Origin: Nostoc sp. WHI
Lineage (GTDB): Bacteria; Cyanobacteriota; Cyanobacteriia; Cyanobacteriales; Nostocaceae
Reading direction: 5' to 3'
Length of the DNA: 36,050 nucleotides
NCBI RefSeq assembly: GCF_015714725.1
Contig: NZ_WBKM01000316.1
Span: 1 to 36,050 of the forward strand
The notes beneath the pieces were generated by a model that saw only the letters and a program-made list of their open reading frames with translations, was not told the DNA's origin and did not search any database. Each line of letters starts with the position of its first letter. Position 1 is the first letter of the stretch. Of this stretch, positions 7,943 to 16,197 are shown piece by piece. A program made the position numbers and the translations under genes.

Positions 7943-8179
7943 ACCCCTGGACATATACTGATAAATGGTCGCATGAGGCGATTAGGGAAAATAAAACGTT
8001 TACTGGCTAAGATGGTGAGATAAAAAAGAGTACCGTTCTACTTTGGGGAATGGAAAAAACTGAGCGATTAGCTGCACAAATCGGGTAGCCGGAATTGAGC
8101 TAGAGATTTGAAGAGCTAGCTACTAGATCACAAAAGTATTTACAATTCCCTTGTTGACTCAAAAAGTATTTCTCGACCT

Positions 8180-9016
8180 ATGACGAATCAAGCTCCTATC
8201 CCGGTTATTGTCAACGGTGCTGCTGGTAAAATGGGACGTGAGGTGGTGAAGGCGGTGGCCCAAGCGCCTGACTTAAACCTAGTAGGTGCAATTGACCACA
8301 GTCCCGAACATCAAGATAAAGACGCTGGAGAGTTAGCGGGTTTAAGCGAACCCTTGGAAATACCAATTACCAATCAATTAGAACCGATGTTGGGGTATGT
8401 GGCTGGCGATAGAAAGTCTCCTCCAGGGGTGCTTGTAGACTTTACGCATCCTGATTCAGTTTATGACAATATTCGCAGTGCGATCGCCTACGGGATTCGT
8501 CCTGTAGTCGGCACTACTGGGTTAAGTTCAAAACAAATTCAAGACTTGGCAGACTTTGCCGACAAAGCTAGCACTGGTTGCCTAATTATTCCTAACTTTT
8601 CCATTGGCATGGTGCTGTTGCAACAAGCCGCAGTCGTAGCCTCCCAATATTTTGACCATGTGGAAATTATCGAACTGCATCACAACCAAAAAGCTGATGC
8701 TCCCAGTGGTACTGCCATCCAAACAGCACAGTTATTAGGAGAATTGGGTAAAACTTTTAACCCTGCTGTTGTAGAAGAAACGGAAAAATTACCAGGAGCG
8801 AGGGGCAGTGTAGCAGAGGAAGGGATTAGAATTCATAGTGTGCGCTTGCCAGGATTGATTGCCCATCAGGAAGTGATTTTTGGCGCACCGGGGCAGATTT
8901 ATACTTTACGACATGATACGAGCGATCGCTCTTGCTATATGCAAGGAGTGCTACTAGCGATTCGCAAAGTCTTAGCGCTAAAGTCATTAATATATGGATT
9001 AGAAAAGATACTCTAA
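8180..9016 (+). CDS. dapB: 4-hydroxy-tetrahydrodipicolinate reductase
   Basis: DapB reduces 4-hydroxy-tetrahydrodipicolinate with NAD(P)H in the diaminopimelate route to lysine and peptidoglycan. The 278-residue protein has the N-terminal nucleotide-binding loop GAAGKMG (13-19), VDFTHP and GTTG (111-114), and PNFSIG (138-143). The signature ELHHNQKADAPSGTA (165-179) carries the catalytic His pair and Lys. The length and motif spacing are normal for the family. The start is ATG 8180. The next gene begins 25 bp downstream on the same strand, so the two are probably co-transcribed. The 237 bp upstream, after tcmP, show no gene. Confidence 0.97.
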   Translation: MTNQAPIPVIVNGAAGKMGREVVKAVAQAPDLNLVGAIDHSPEHQDKDAGELAGLSEPLEIPITNQLEPMLGYVAGDRKSPPGVLVDFTHPDSVYDNIRSAIAYGIRPVVGTTGLSSKQIQDLADFADKASTGCLIIPNFSIGMVLLQQAAVVASQYFDHVEIIELHHNQKADAPSGTAIQTAQLLGELGKTFNPAVVEETEKLPGARGSVAEEGIRIHSVRLPGLIAHQEVIFGAPGQIYTLRHDTSDRSCYMQGVLLAIRKVLALKSLIYGLEKIL

Positions 9017-9041
9017 ACCTTAAATTCACAATTGGGCACTC

Positions 9042-9737
9042 ATGTTAGTACCACTGACTCGCCAGAAATTTGAACAAGTCGTCCCCCTAATTGCCACCGG
9101 TTTGCAGTACAAGTACTACTGGGGGAAGTTTTCAAATTTTTTGCAACGGCTGTTAATTTCTGTAGTGGCCGTAGTTGTTATTTTGTTTGCGACATCCGTC
9201 TTTAAGCTTGAGTTTGCTTCAATAGTATTTGTGCTGTGGGTAGTTAGCGCTTTTTTTTGGCTGTGGTATCCAGTATTTCAAGCAAGTATGCGGAATCTAC
9301 AATGCCGCCGTTATAAGTACGGCGGCTTTTTTCGTGGTCGAGTCCTAGATTGGTGGATTACAGACCAGTTGGTAACTAAACAGGAAACAGTCAATAGTAA
9401 AGGCGAATTGGTGATTGTAGAAAACCGAGAAAAACAAATTAACTTAGAAGTGGGTGATGACACGGGATTCAGCATTGAGTTTGTAGCACCACTACGCTCT
9501 GCCCACAAAGTTATTACTCGCGGCCAAATTGCAGAAATGGTAGTGATGTCAAATCGCTCAGATTTGAGCAGTATTGAAGAATTCAGCGATATATATTTTC
9601 CCGGTCGTAACCTGTGGGTTAGCGATTATCCCTATCTGCGGCGGGATTTCTTTAACGAAGTTGGCCGCCGCTTGCGTGAAGACCAACAGAATAAGCAAGA
9701 AAGGCCGCCTCGGCGTCGTCGTAGAGAAGAGGATTAA
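9042..9737 (+). CDS. conserved cyanobacterial membrane protein, unknown function
   Basis: 231 residues. A short cytosolic N-terminus is followed by two adjacent membrane segments (about residues 36-58 and 60-80, with FFWLWYPVF). A soluble domain of about 130 residues contains YKYGGFFRGRVLDWW, and the tail ends in a very basic and acidic stretch (PPRRRRREED). I recall similar cyanobacterial proteins being labelled phosphate ABC transporter permease, but no permease motif is visible and that label looks unsupported. It sits 25 bp after dapB and converges on the beta-helix gene. Role unknown. Confidence 0.75.
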   Translation: MLVPLTRQKFEQVVPLIATGLQYKYYWGKFSNFLQRLLISVVAVVVILFATSVFKLEFASIVFVLWVVSAFFWLWYPVFQASMRNLQCRRYKYGGFFRGRVLDWWITDQLVTKQETVNSKGELVIVENREKQINLEVGDDTGFSIEFVAPLRSAHKVITRGQIAEMVVMSNRSDLSSIEEFSDIYFPGRNLWVSDYPYLRRDFFNEVGRRLREDQQNKQERPPRRRRREED

Positions 9738-9806
9738 AATTCCAAAACATTCTTTTGTTAATCCCTCGGCTCACAATCTTCAGTCTAAAGTCAGCAATCA
9801 AGAAAT

Positions 9807-11243
9807 TTACAAATTGGAGCATCCCACTTTGATGAGTTTCCCTTTCAGACTATAAGTCACTGGCTCACAAACAAAATTCGTCGCCTTTATAGAATTCCGC
9901 GTAGGCTGACGTTGTTTGGATAGCTGCGATTTCCAATCGCCAGATATTTTTTCTAAAATGGGATGCTCCTTTATAAACTCTGGATTTGCAACAATATCGT
10001 TAAATCCTTTAAAACTTACCTTGGAGTTATTGATGTAAATATTATAATCATAAATTACCTTTGTACTTTTCCACTTACTGTTAACATTTTTCCCAGGAAA
10101 AGCATAGAGAATGTTATTTAAAACTTTCACGTCAGATGACGCATTGGCAAATATTTGCCCACCTGTAATTTCTGGACTCTGATTATTTAAAAACGCTGTA
10201 TTATTTACAATATCAACATGCTCACTTAAATATGCATGAATGCCTGATCCACCATTATTAAACGTGAGATTATTTTTAACTAAAGTACGTCCTTTATATA
10301 CACCCCACGGCGAGTTAATCTGCGTACCTCTTGAATCATCGATAATAATGCCATTACCATCTGTAACAGTCTTGGTCTTAATCCAGGGAATGTACTGCCG
10401 ATTGTTGTAGACCTTGTTGTTTGTCACGAACATCTTATATCCTTGGGAGCTATCAAGCGCTCTATTATGCAACATTGAAATCCCACTGCCAGCATAGACA
10501 CCATACCAGGCATTATCAAAAACCACGTTACGATCTACTGTCACATAGTCCGATTCCATTACTCCAATACCTGCTCCCCCACACCCATGTACTTTATTGT
10601 TCACAATACGTATGTGGTGAGTATGACCCTTTTTTCGTCCATCCACAACGATGCAATTTCCATTGGTTAGTGGGTTTAGTTTGTTAGTTTTTTCACTCAT
10701 CGCATAATCAAGGGTTACATTGGCATTGTTCCCTATTACCTCAAGCCCATTTACCTCAATATATGACGCTCCATTGTGAATCAAAATTCCATGCCATCCA
10801 TTGTGCTGAAGTCTCGGCAAATGTCCAGGATGTGCTTTAAACTTAATCCACGCATTTGCAGTTCCAGAGCGTGTAATCGATACTACCTGCCCATTCGGCT
10901 GTGCATTCTTGTACACACCATTCATAATCAGTACCGTGTCTCCAGGCTTCGTAATATCTGCCGCCTTTTGAATTGTTCTAAAGGCAGATGATGAAGAGAG
11001 TCCAGTATTTTTGTCGTTTCCAACACCACTAACATAGTATGTTTTTGGAGTCAGCTTAGTACTATTCGGCTTGCGGTTGGATACAATTATTTCCTGATTA
11101 GCTGATACCTGAGGGACGTTTTCAACTACAGATACTTTTATTTTTTCTCCCTCAAGTAAAAGACTTAATACCACGGGAATTGCAAGATATGCGCTTAAAC
11201 TGAAACCTTGAATTATCACAAGAAAAGGCTCCTTTATCGGCAC
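9807..11243 (-). CDS. secreted or anchored right-handed beta-helix protein
   Basis: 478 residues. An N-terminal hydrophobic segment (about 8-30) acts as signal or anchor. YYVSGVGNDKNTGLSSS and FRTIQKAADITKPGDTVLI then match the opening of DUF1565/pectate-lyase-like beta-helix proteins. Coils with the repeated pattern of hydrophobic-x-hydrophobic-x-N-N follow (RIVNNKVHG, VTVDRNVVFDNAWYGV, TLVKNNLTFNNGGSGIHAY, VDIVNNTAFLNN, VKVLNNILY). Two cysteines near the end may form a disulfide. Such proteins usually bind or cleave polysaccharides at the cell surface. Catalytic residues cannot be assigned, so a lyase or epimerase activity is only a possibility. Convergent with the dapB-linked gene. Confidence 0.85.
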   Translation of the reverse strand: MPIKEPFLVIIQGFSLSAYLAIPVVLSLLLEGEKIKVSVVENVPQVSANQEIIVSNRKPNSTKLTPKTYYVSGVGNDKNTGLSSSSAFRTIQKAADITKPGDTVLIMNGVYKNAQPNGQVVSITRSGTANAWIKFKAHPGHLPRLQHNGWHGILIHNGASYIEVNGLEVIGNNANVTLDYAMSEKTNKLNPLTNGNCIVVDGRKKGHTHHIRIVNNKVHGCGGAGIGVMESDYVTVDRNVVFDNAWYGVYAGSGISMLHNRALDSSQGYKMFVTNNKVYNNRQYIPWIKTKTVTDGNGIIIDDSRGTQINSPWGVYKGRTLVKNNLTFNNGGSGIHAYLSEHVDIVNNTAFLNNQSPEITGGQIFANASSDVKVLNNILYAFPGKNVNSKWKSTKVIYDYNIYINNSKVSFKGFNDIVANPEFIKEHPILEKISGDWKSQLSKQRQPTRNSIKATNFVCEPVTYSLKGKLIKVGCSNL

Positions 11244-11305
11244 TACTCAATAAAAATATCAGTATATTCAGTAATTTTGAATCCTCTTTTGGATACAGAA
11301 TACGA

Positions 11306-11932
11306 TCAAGCTGATTTTCCATCTTGCCCATAGGCTTGCCAAGCCAAGTCTACCAATCCGTCAACGATCGCAGCTGCTACAACTGCATTACCTTTGCGAC
11401 TGTCAATTGTAATGTGCGGAACTAAAGAGTCTTGTAAGCGCTCCTTAGCTTCATCAACATTTACGAATCCGACTGGAGTCGCAATTATTAAAGCGGGTCT
11501 AATTTCCTCAGCTTCAATTAAGTCTACCAGGGCTGTAAATGCTGTTTGCGCTTGACCCACCACAAAAATCCCCTCTGGATAACGCTTTGCTAGGGTTTCT
11601 ATTCCCCATGCTGCGCGAGTTTTTTCTTTTTGTGGGCGTGTCAGAGTTTCCATGCTGCAATACACCGGATTAGCAAAGGTGTTTTGAATGTCGTAGGCAA
11701 TACCTACTTGCACCATTGGGACATCTACCACTATTGTGGTACGCGCGGCTAATGCTGCCGCCCCAGCTTGCAAGGCACGCTCAGAGAAGCGAATCAAAGA
11801 CTTATACTCAAAGTCAGCCGTGGCGTAGATTACCCGACGCACAATCTCATACTCTGCGGGTGAAAAGACATGATCGCCAATTTCACTATCAATGATTGCT
11901 AAACTTTGAGCATCAGTTACGTGCCATTCCAT
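11306..11932 (-). CDS. cobH: precorrin-8X methylmutase family protein
   Basis: CobH/CbiC moves a methyl group from C-11 to C-12 to form hydrogenobyrinate or cobyrinate in cobalamin biosynthesis. The 208-residue protein (ATG 11932, MEWHVTDAQSLAIID) shows the family blocks VRRVIYATADFEY, ARTTIVVDVPMVQVGI, FVVGQAQTAFTALVDLI, RPALIIATPVGFVNVDEAKE and SRKGNAVVAAAIV. The proteobacterial and enterobacterial enzymes use a catalytic His in the first block (RxIHxxxDF). Here that position is Tyr36. This may be a feature of the cyanobacterial clade rather than a defect. The ATG at 11950 would add six residues without support. Confidence 0.92.
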   Translation of the reverse strand: MEWHVTDAQSLAIIDSEIGDHVFSPAEYEIVRRVIYATADFEYKSLIRFSERALQAGAAALAARTTIVVDVPMVQVGIAYDIQNTFANPVYCSMETLTRPQKEKTRAAWGIETLAKRYPEGIFVVGQAQTAFTALVDLIEAEEIRPALIIATPVGFVNVDEAKERLQDSLVPHITIDSRKGNAVVAAAIVDGLVDLAWQAYGQDGKSA

Positions 11933-12036
11933 TTTTGTTGAGCTTCTCAAATATTTAGTTTTCAGCTTATCAGCTTAAGAGAGTGAGGAGTTAGGAGTTA
12001 TGAATTTTAATTAACTCAACACTCATAACTCAGCAC

Positions 12037-12846
12037 TCATGACTCATTACTAGAAGAAGGCCGACTGAAAACAGGAGATAAGTAGGCAACCAAAACCCCA
12101 ATGAGAAATCCAGAGATATTGCGAACTAGAGGTAACCAGTCGCTTGTGCGTGTCACCACTGGCCCAATACCAAAGGCAATAAACAAGATTCCCCATAAAG
12201 GTGAGAAAATTAAAGCCCATTGCCAAGCAAAAACTTGTCCTTTCTCGCGGGGTTGAGCTGCAAATCCACAAATCACGCCACCAACAATTGAGGAAATCAA
12301 GGTGAGAATCCACTGCTCTCGTGGCAGTCCGGGAACAACATTGCAACCACCTTTCAGCAAACAGCCTTTTACCGATTCTAGGGCTTGCAGAATGGCTTGG
12401 TCTTCGCCTTCTTCCCGGACAAAGTACAAATTACCAAAGCGAGTTTGCAGTTCTATCCAGAAAGTTCGGGGTAAAAGTTCATAGACAGCATCGCCAACAC
12501 TAAAGCTCAGGATGTTACCGCCGCGAGAATCGGCAACTAGTAAAATACTTTTATCATCCAAACCCCAATATTTTATGACTGCCCGACCTGGGGTGCGGTC
12601 ATACTGAGTCAATACTCGCAGTTTCCAGCCCGTATCGGTTTCAAACTGCTCTAAATCTGTGACAAGCTTTTCTTCTTGCAAATCAGGAAGAGATTTTGCT
12701 AAGTCTACAACTGGGGTAAAGATGTTAGGCAGTAAGTCAGGATTGTCATAAGCCAGTGCTGGGGCAGGATGCATGACCCAAATTGACCCAGCTAGGAAAA
12801 ATACTGCAATAGATACCAGAATTCGTCGCCAAAAACAAGATTGCAT
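12037..12846 (-). CDS. TPM-domain membrane protein (Psb32/TLP18.3-like)
   Basis: About 269 residues from the ATG at 12846. A signal peptide (RRILVSIAVFFLAGSIWV, cut near APALA) is followed by a TPM domain. In it, DLQEEKLVTDLEQFETDTGW, LRVLTQYDRTPG, ILLVADSRGGNILSFSVGD and LPRTFWIELQTRFGN match TLP18.3/Psb32-type proteins. A Cys-rich linker follows, and then at least three membrane segments (about 195-265). Plant TLP18.3 is a thylakoid-lumen phosphatase involved in photosystem II repair, so a thylakoid or envelope role is likely. The frame is open to 12885, but ATG 12846 gives a better signal peptide. Confidence 0.82.
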   Translation of the reverse strand: MQSCFWRRILVSIAVFFLAGSIWVMHPAPALAYDNPDLLPNIFTPVVDLAKSLPDLQEEKLVTDLEQFETDTGWKLRVLTQYDRTPGRAVIKYWGLDDKSILLVADSRGGNILSFSVGDAVYELLPRTFWIELQTRFGNLYFVREEGEDQAILQALESVKGCLLKGGCNVVPGLPREQWILTLISSIVGGVICGFAAQPREKGQVFAWQWALIFSPLWGILFIAFGIGPVVTRTSDWLPLVRNISGFLIGVLVAYLSPVFSRPSSSNES

Positions 12847-13024
12847 GGACGTTTTTATACAAATATCAACGGTGGAATTGAACAAGTTGTTTTAAAAGAG
12901 TACTGGAAAAGTGATACTTCTTTACACTTCTTTACTTTACTCTAATCTAAGGGATCAACGCAAAAGCTTTTTGGGGATTGGGGGAATGGAGAGAAATAAC
13001 CAATGCCTCATGCCCTTTTTTTAG

Positions 13025-13564
13025 TCAATCTTCGTCATCAAAATTGGTTTCCCAGCTAGCAGCGTCGTTGTAATCGTCATTAGGATGGTACGCTTCTGCT
13101 TTGAGCCGGCGATTTTCTTGCCCAAGCCCTTCTCGTTCTCGCAACGTTAGTGGGGGATTTTCATTGCTTGGGAAGCGATCGCCTATTCGTGCCACGGGTT
13201 TTTGCCGCGTGAAGTTTTTCCAAGCTGCTTTCACCCCAACAAAGATAGTACGTGTACCTACTTGCAGATTTTGAGCCTGAATTCTTGCACTATCAAGGCT
13301 TTGGTCAACTTGTGAAACAATTTGACTGGCACTTTTGACACCTTCACCGACATCATCAGTTAAGTCGGTAATTTCTAAGCCAGTCATGCGGATAGCATTT
13401 AAGGTGGGCGGTAACTCCCGTGAGAGTGTATCAAATAGTTTTTCGGCACTGCGAGCAGCACGTGCTAACTCCTGCAAAGCTGGTATTGCTGCTACCAAAA
13501 CCGCAGTCAAACTTGTGGCTACTAAGAGTAAGGAAAGTCCCAACCAAAACAGGGGGTCAATCAC
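13025..13564 (-). CDS. DUF948-type membrane protein
   Basis: 179 residues: an N-terminal membrane anchor (WLGLSLLLVATSLTAVLVAAI), then a helical segment (about 30-110) with RSAEKLFDTLSRELPPTLNAI and a hydrophilic acidic tail ending NFDDED. The layout fits DUF948 proteins, which are short single-pass helical envelope proteins, often stress-related, of unknown activity. It follows the YtxH-domain gene by only 11 bp, a common pairing that suggests one transcript and a shared envelope or stress role. Confidence 0.75.
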   Translation of the reverse strand: MIDPLFWLGLSLLLVATSLTAVLVAAIPALQELARAARSAEKLFDTLSRELPPTLNAIRMTGLEITDLTDDVGEGVKSASQIVSQVDQSLDSARIQAQNLQVGTRTIFVGVKAAWKNFTRQKPVARIGDRFPSNENPPLTLREREGLGQENRRLKAEAYHPNDDYNDAASWETNFDDED

Positions 13565-13575
13565 GGTTATATTAT

Positions 13576-13926
13576 TTATGAGCGTTCTAATTGCTGGGAA
13601 ACAGAATCTGGTTTTTCTTGAGATGTTTGCCGGTTCAAGAGTTGGCTTTCCTGCTGACTAGCATCTAGACCGGCTGCGATCGCTTCCCGTAATCTATCTA
13701 AAGTCTCATCCCAGTTTCGCAGTGCGCTAGCAGAAAGACGATCTGCTTGGATTTGCACACTCGTTGATAAATCCTCTGCCAATTCTGGGATAGCAGTGGC
13801 AGATTTTTTCAAAATTTTACGTGTTTCGGTCCCTGTGCGGGGAGCAACTAGCAAACCGGTCAAAGCACCGATAGTAGCCCCTAGCATGAAACCGCCAATA
13901 AATACTCCAGAACGGTTATTAGACAT
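13576..13926 (-). CDS. YtxH domain-containing protein
   Basis: 116 residues. The N-terminus GVFIGGFMLGATIGALTGLLVAPRTG is a glycine-zipper-like membrane segment ending in the APRTG motif that marks YtxH proteins. A long amphipathic helix with KILKKSATAIPELAEDL follows. It is the first gene of a two-gene unit with the DUF948 gene 11 bp downstream. YtxH proteins are small, often stress-induced membrane proteins with no defined biochemical activity. Confidence 0.85.
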   Translation of the reverse strand: MSNNRSGVFIGGFMLGATIGALTGLLVAPRTGTETRKILKKSATAIPELAEDLSTSVQIQADRLSASALRNWDETLDRLREAIAAGLDASQQESQLLNRQTSQEKPDSVSQQLERS

Positions 13927-14134
13927 CTTATTGTTTTTCTCCTTACACCCATTTTAGGTGGGTTTTCTACCCTTGCAAGACCCAACGGATTTTATTCAGT
14001 AAATCTATCCTGACAAAATATCAGCCAGAAATGTTGCTTTTATTCATTAATATCAAAACTGTGAATTATTATTAATAATTTATAACTCCCCACATTAGCC
14101 CTAATTATAAGTGTTCATCGGGAACTGACATAAC

Positions 14135-14470
14135 TCATTTTGCGACTGTTCTTTTCCCGGATGTTAACTCTAGCCTGCGAAAATAACGCTGCCAGATTTG
14201 CCGTCCGAGTAAAAGCAGGCTGAGAATTTGCCGCACTTGTTGGATTTGCGTCTGTAGCGTCTGGTTTTTCTGGCGTAAATTATAAATATTCTGCTGGCTT
14301 AGATAAATATTTTCGGGTGCTTGATCCAGTACGGCATGGGTACAAGTTTCATAAGCGGTTAACTTATCTGCTATGTGTGCTAGCTGCTGTTTTAGTTGCC
14401 ACATCCGCCAAGCTGCATAGAGTAGTATCAGCGAAATGAGGGTGTTAATGACGATAACTAAAATTACCAT
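14135..14470 (-). CDS. small single-pass coiled-coil membrane protein, unknown
   Basis: 111 residues. An N-terminal membrane helix (MVILVIVINTLISLILLYAAW) is followed by a Gln-rich coiled-coil region (QLKQQLAHIADKL and LRQKNQTLQTQIQQVRQIL) and a basic end. The start is a plain ATG at 14470. It is in the same orientation as the YtxH/DUF948 pair but 208 bp upstream of it. It resembles small cyanobacterial hypothetical proteins; no activity can be assigned. Confidence 0.65.
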   Translation of the reverse strand: MVILVIVINTLISLILLYAAWRMWQLKQQLAHIADKLTAYETCTHAVLDQAPENIYLSQQNIYNLRQKNQTLQTQIQQVRQILSLLLLGRQIWQRYFRRLELTSGKRTVAK

Positions 14471-14668
14471 TGTTTATCTTCACCAATATCATCTGTGAGG
14501 AATTGTTCTATGTACTTGACTTAGCTCTCAATTTAATGATGAAAAAAGTAGACGATAAAAATTATGGCACAAAGTACAGCCTGGATTATGGTAATAAAGA
14601 GTAGCTAGATGATGTTCTGAGCGCTATTAAAAGGCTTTACTAGGTGAAAATTAGTTTAACAAACGCTG

Positions 14669-14821
14669 ATGGCTAAAAAATCACCAATTTGCCAATTTTG
14701 TAACAAGCGTATGGTCACACTTCGCAAAACCGCAGCTACAATTGCCTTAGATTCACGACTCGGTTTGCGAAATCAACCGTATGCTCAATACGCCCCATCA
14801 TTATTACGTTCTATTCCTTAA
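14669..14821 (+). CDS. possible small CxxC protein
   Basis: A 50-residue frame from ATG 14669 to TAA 14821 begins MAKKSPICQFCNKR, with one CxxC pair that could be half of a metal site. The rest is basic and featureless and ends LLRSIP. A weak TAGGTG lies upstream at 14641. It could be a real small protein or the 5' end of a decayed gene, since the 300 bp after it hold no continuation that I can read. Low confidence. Confidence 0.3.
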   Translation: MAKKSPICQFCNKRMVTLRKTAATIALDSRLGLRNQPYAQYAPSLLRSIP

Positions 14822-15091
14822 CCTGATAATCTTAGTCAGTTTGCGACCTTTGTGGCACATAAGCACAATGGCATAGTCCCTTCAACAGAAGGCCAGAAAA
14901 CTGCACTACACTTCTTACGAGACTCTTCAGCATCGCTTTTATCATTGTGCTCTTACCTCTACCAGTTTTCTGGACTGTCGCCTAAAATTAACATTTTGCC
15001 TGGAAAAACCTCGTTTGTGGTTCACTAACCAAAAGTTGCTGGGTCTTTTTCCCCTTAATTATCCAAGCTAAATTCTGACTTATTCTTAAAG
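14822..15091. other. spacer with two interleaved inverted repeats
   Basis: No gene seen. Arms AGCACAATG (14862-14870) and CATTGTGCT (14943-14951), and CCAGAAAACTG (14893-14903) and CAGTTTTCTGG (14963-14973), are perfect complements. They interleave rather than nest, so an RNA could form either hairpin or a pseudoknot, but chance occurrence is plausible. Confidence 0.3.
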
Positions 15092-15104
15092 AATAATGAT
15101 TATC
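15092..15104 (+). promoter_or_regulatory. candidate Zur box upstream of the ZnuA-like gene
   Basis: AATAATGATTATC contains the perfect palindrome ATAAT-G-ATTAT and resembles the TGATAATNATTATCA-type operator of the zinc repressor Zur in cyanobacteria. It lies 28 bp before the start codon, where a repressor would block transcription. Assignment is by similarity only. Confidence 0.5.
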
Positions 15105-15132
15105 TTTTTTATACATCCAGTAGGAGTTTAGG

Positions 15133-16125
15133 ATGTCAAAAAAATTACCATCAAATAATTCCTTACGAGTTATTTTTGTTGCATTGACGATTGGATTTGT
15201 TGGGTGTGGAAATCAAGCTGCAAGAACTACATTTACTCAAACCACTACCCAGGTAAATGAAAATCTTCCCCAAGTTGTAGCGACTACAAGCGTACTATGT
15301 GATTTAACCAGACAAGTTGCCGGGAATACAGTTAACCTCACCTGTTTAATTTCTCCTACTGCCAACCCCCAATTTTATAAACCAAAACCGGAAGATCGTA
15401 AAGCCATTGAGCAAGCTAATCTTATTCTCTATACGGGTTATAATTTTGAACCAAATCTGATCAAATTAATTAAAGCGACTAAAAACCCTGCACGAAAAAT
15501 AGCTATCGGTGAACTTGCGGTGTCTAACCCACAAAAATTTCAGGAACGCGGCAAGAAAGTAACTGATCCTCATCTTTGGCACAATACTAATAATACTATC
15601 AAGATGGTAGAAGTAATTAATAGTAACTTGAGAAAATTAGAATCTAGTGAGGCAGAGGGTTATACCAGTAACACCAGAAAAATCACAAATGAACTCACTC
15701 AATTAGATAGGTGGATTAAGTCAAGAATTATCAGTATTCCTGCCAAACAACGCAAATTAGTTACAACTTCTGATGCACTGGGTTATTACGCTAAAGCATA
15801 CGGTATTTCATTGGCAGGGGGTTTGGAAGGTATTGGTACTAATGAAAAACTGACAGTTGTCCGCGTGAACAATTTGGCTAAAAACATTAAACGGGCTAAA
15901 GTACCAACAATTTTTGCTGGGGCGGCAATTAGCCCTAATTTGATTGAATCTGTAGCCACAGAAGCTGAAGTGAAAGTTTCCGATAGGAAGTTGTATGCTG
16001 AGGGACTTGGTGAACCAGGAAGCGACGGGGACACTTATCAGAAAATGATGATTGCTAATACACGCACAATTGTGGAAGGGCTAGGAGGGACGTATTTGAT
16101 GTTTGAAGCGCGAGCTGCAAAGTAG
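15133..16125 (+). CDS. ZnuA-like metal ABC transporter substrate-binding lipoprotein with altered ligands
   Basis: 330 residues of the cluster A-1 metal-binding protein family, with a signal peptide and lipobox-like FVGCG (Cys25). Family blocks are VVATTSVLCDLTRQVAG, DPHLWHN, LVTTSDALGYYAKAYGI and GLGEPGSDGDTY. In functional zinc/manganese binders four ligands are expected. Here the first His is Gln80 (ANPQFYKPKPED), His147 is kept, the third is Ser213, and the Asp before GLGE is Glu290. The charged residue usually seen in FAE/FVE is Gly263. It may be a degenerate paralog with low affinity or another ligand. A TAGGAG ribosome site lies at 15121. No znuB or znuC gene follows, so it would share a transporter encoded elsewhere. 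Confidence 0.85.
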   Translation: MSKKLPSNNSLRVIFVALTIGFVGCGNQAARTTFTQTTTQVNENLPQVVATTSVLCDLTRQVAGNTVNLTCLISPTANPQFYKPKPEDRKAIEQANLILYTGYNFEPNLIKLIKATKNPARKIAIGELAVSNPQKFQERGKKVTDPHLWHNTNNTIKMVEVINSNLRKLESSEAEGYTSNTRKITNELTQLDRWIKSRIISIPAKQRKLVTTSDALGYYAKAYGISLAGGLEGIGTNEKLTVVRVNNLAKNIKRAKVPTIFAGAAISPNLIESVATEAEVKVSDRKLYAEGLGEPGSDGDTYQKMMIANTRTIVEGLGGTYLMFEARAAK

Positions 16126-16165
16126 ATAATTGGTGTATTGAAGACGCGATAAATCGTGTATCTAC
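16122..16165. repeat. palindromic dispersed repeat (GTAGATA...ACGCGAT)
   Basis: GTAGATA (16122-16128) pairs with TATCTAC (16159-16165), with an inner ACGCGAT/ATCGTGT stem. It covers the stop codon of the ZnuA-like gene and is related to the TAGAGACG palindrome at 21601-21626. It may also act as a weak transcript end. Confidence 0.5.
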
Positions 16166-16197
16166 ATGAGGGCTTTGGACTTATCTGAATTGTATGC

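Noticed and set aside
9042..9737. Phosphate ABC transporter permease label
   Set aside because: Only two membrane segments and no permease motif; treated as an unknown conserved protein.
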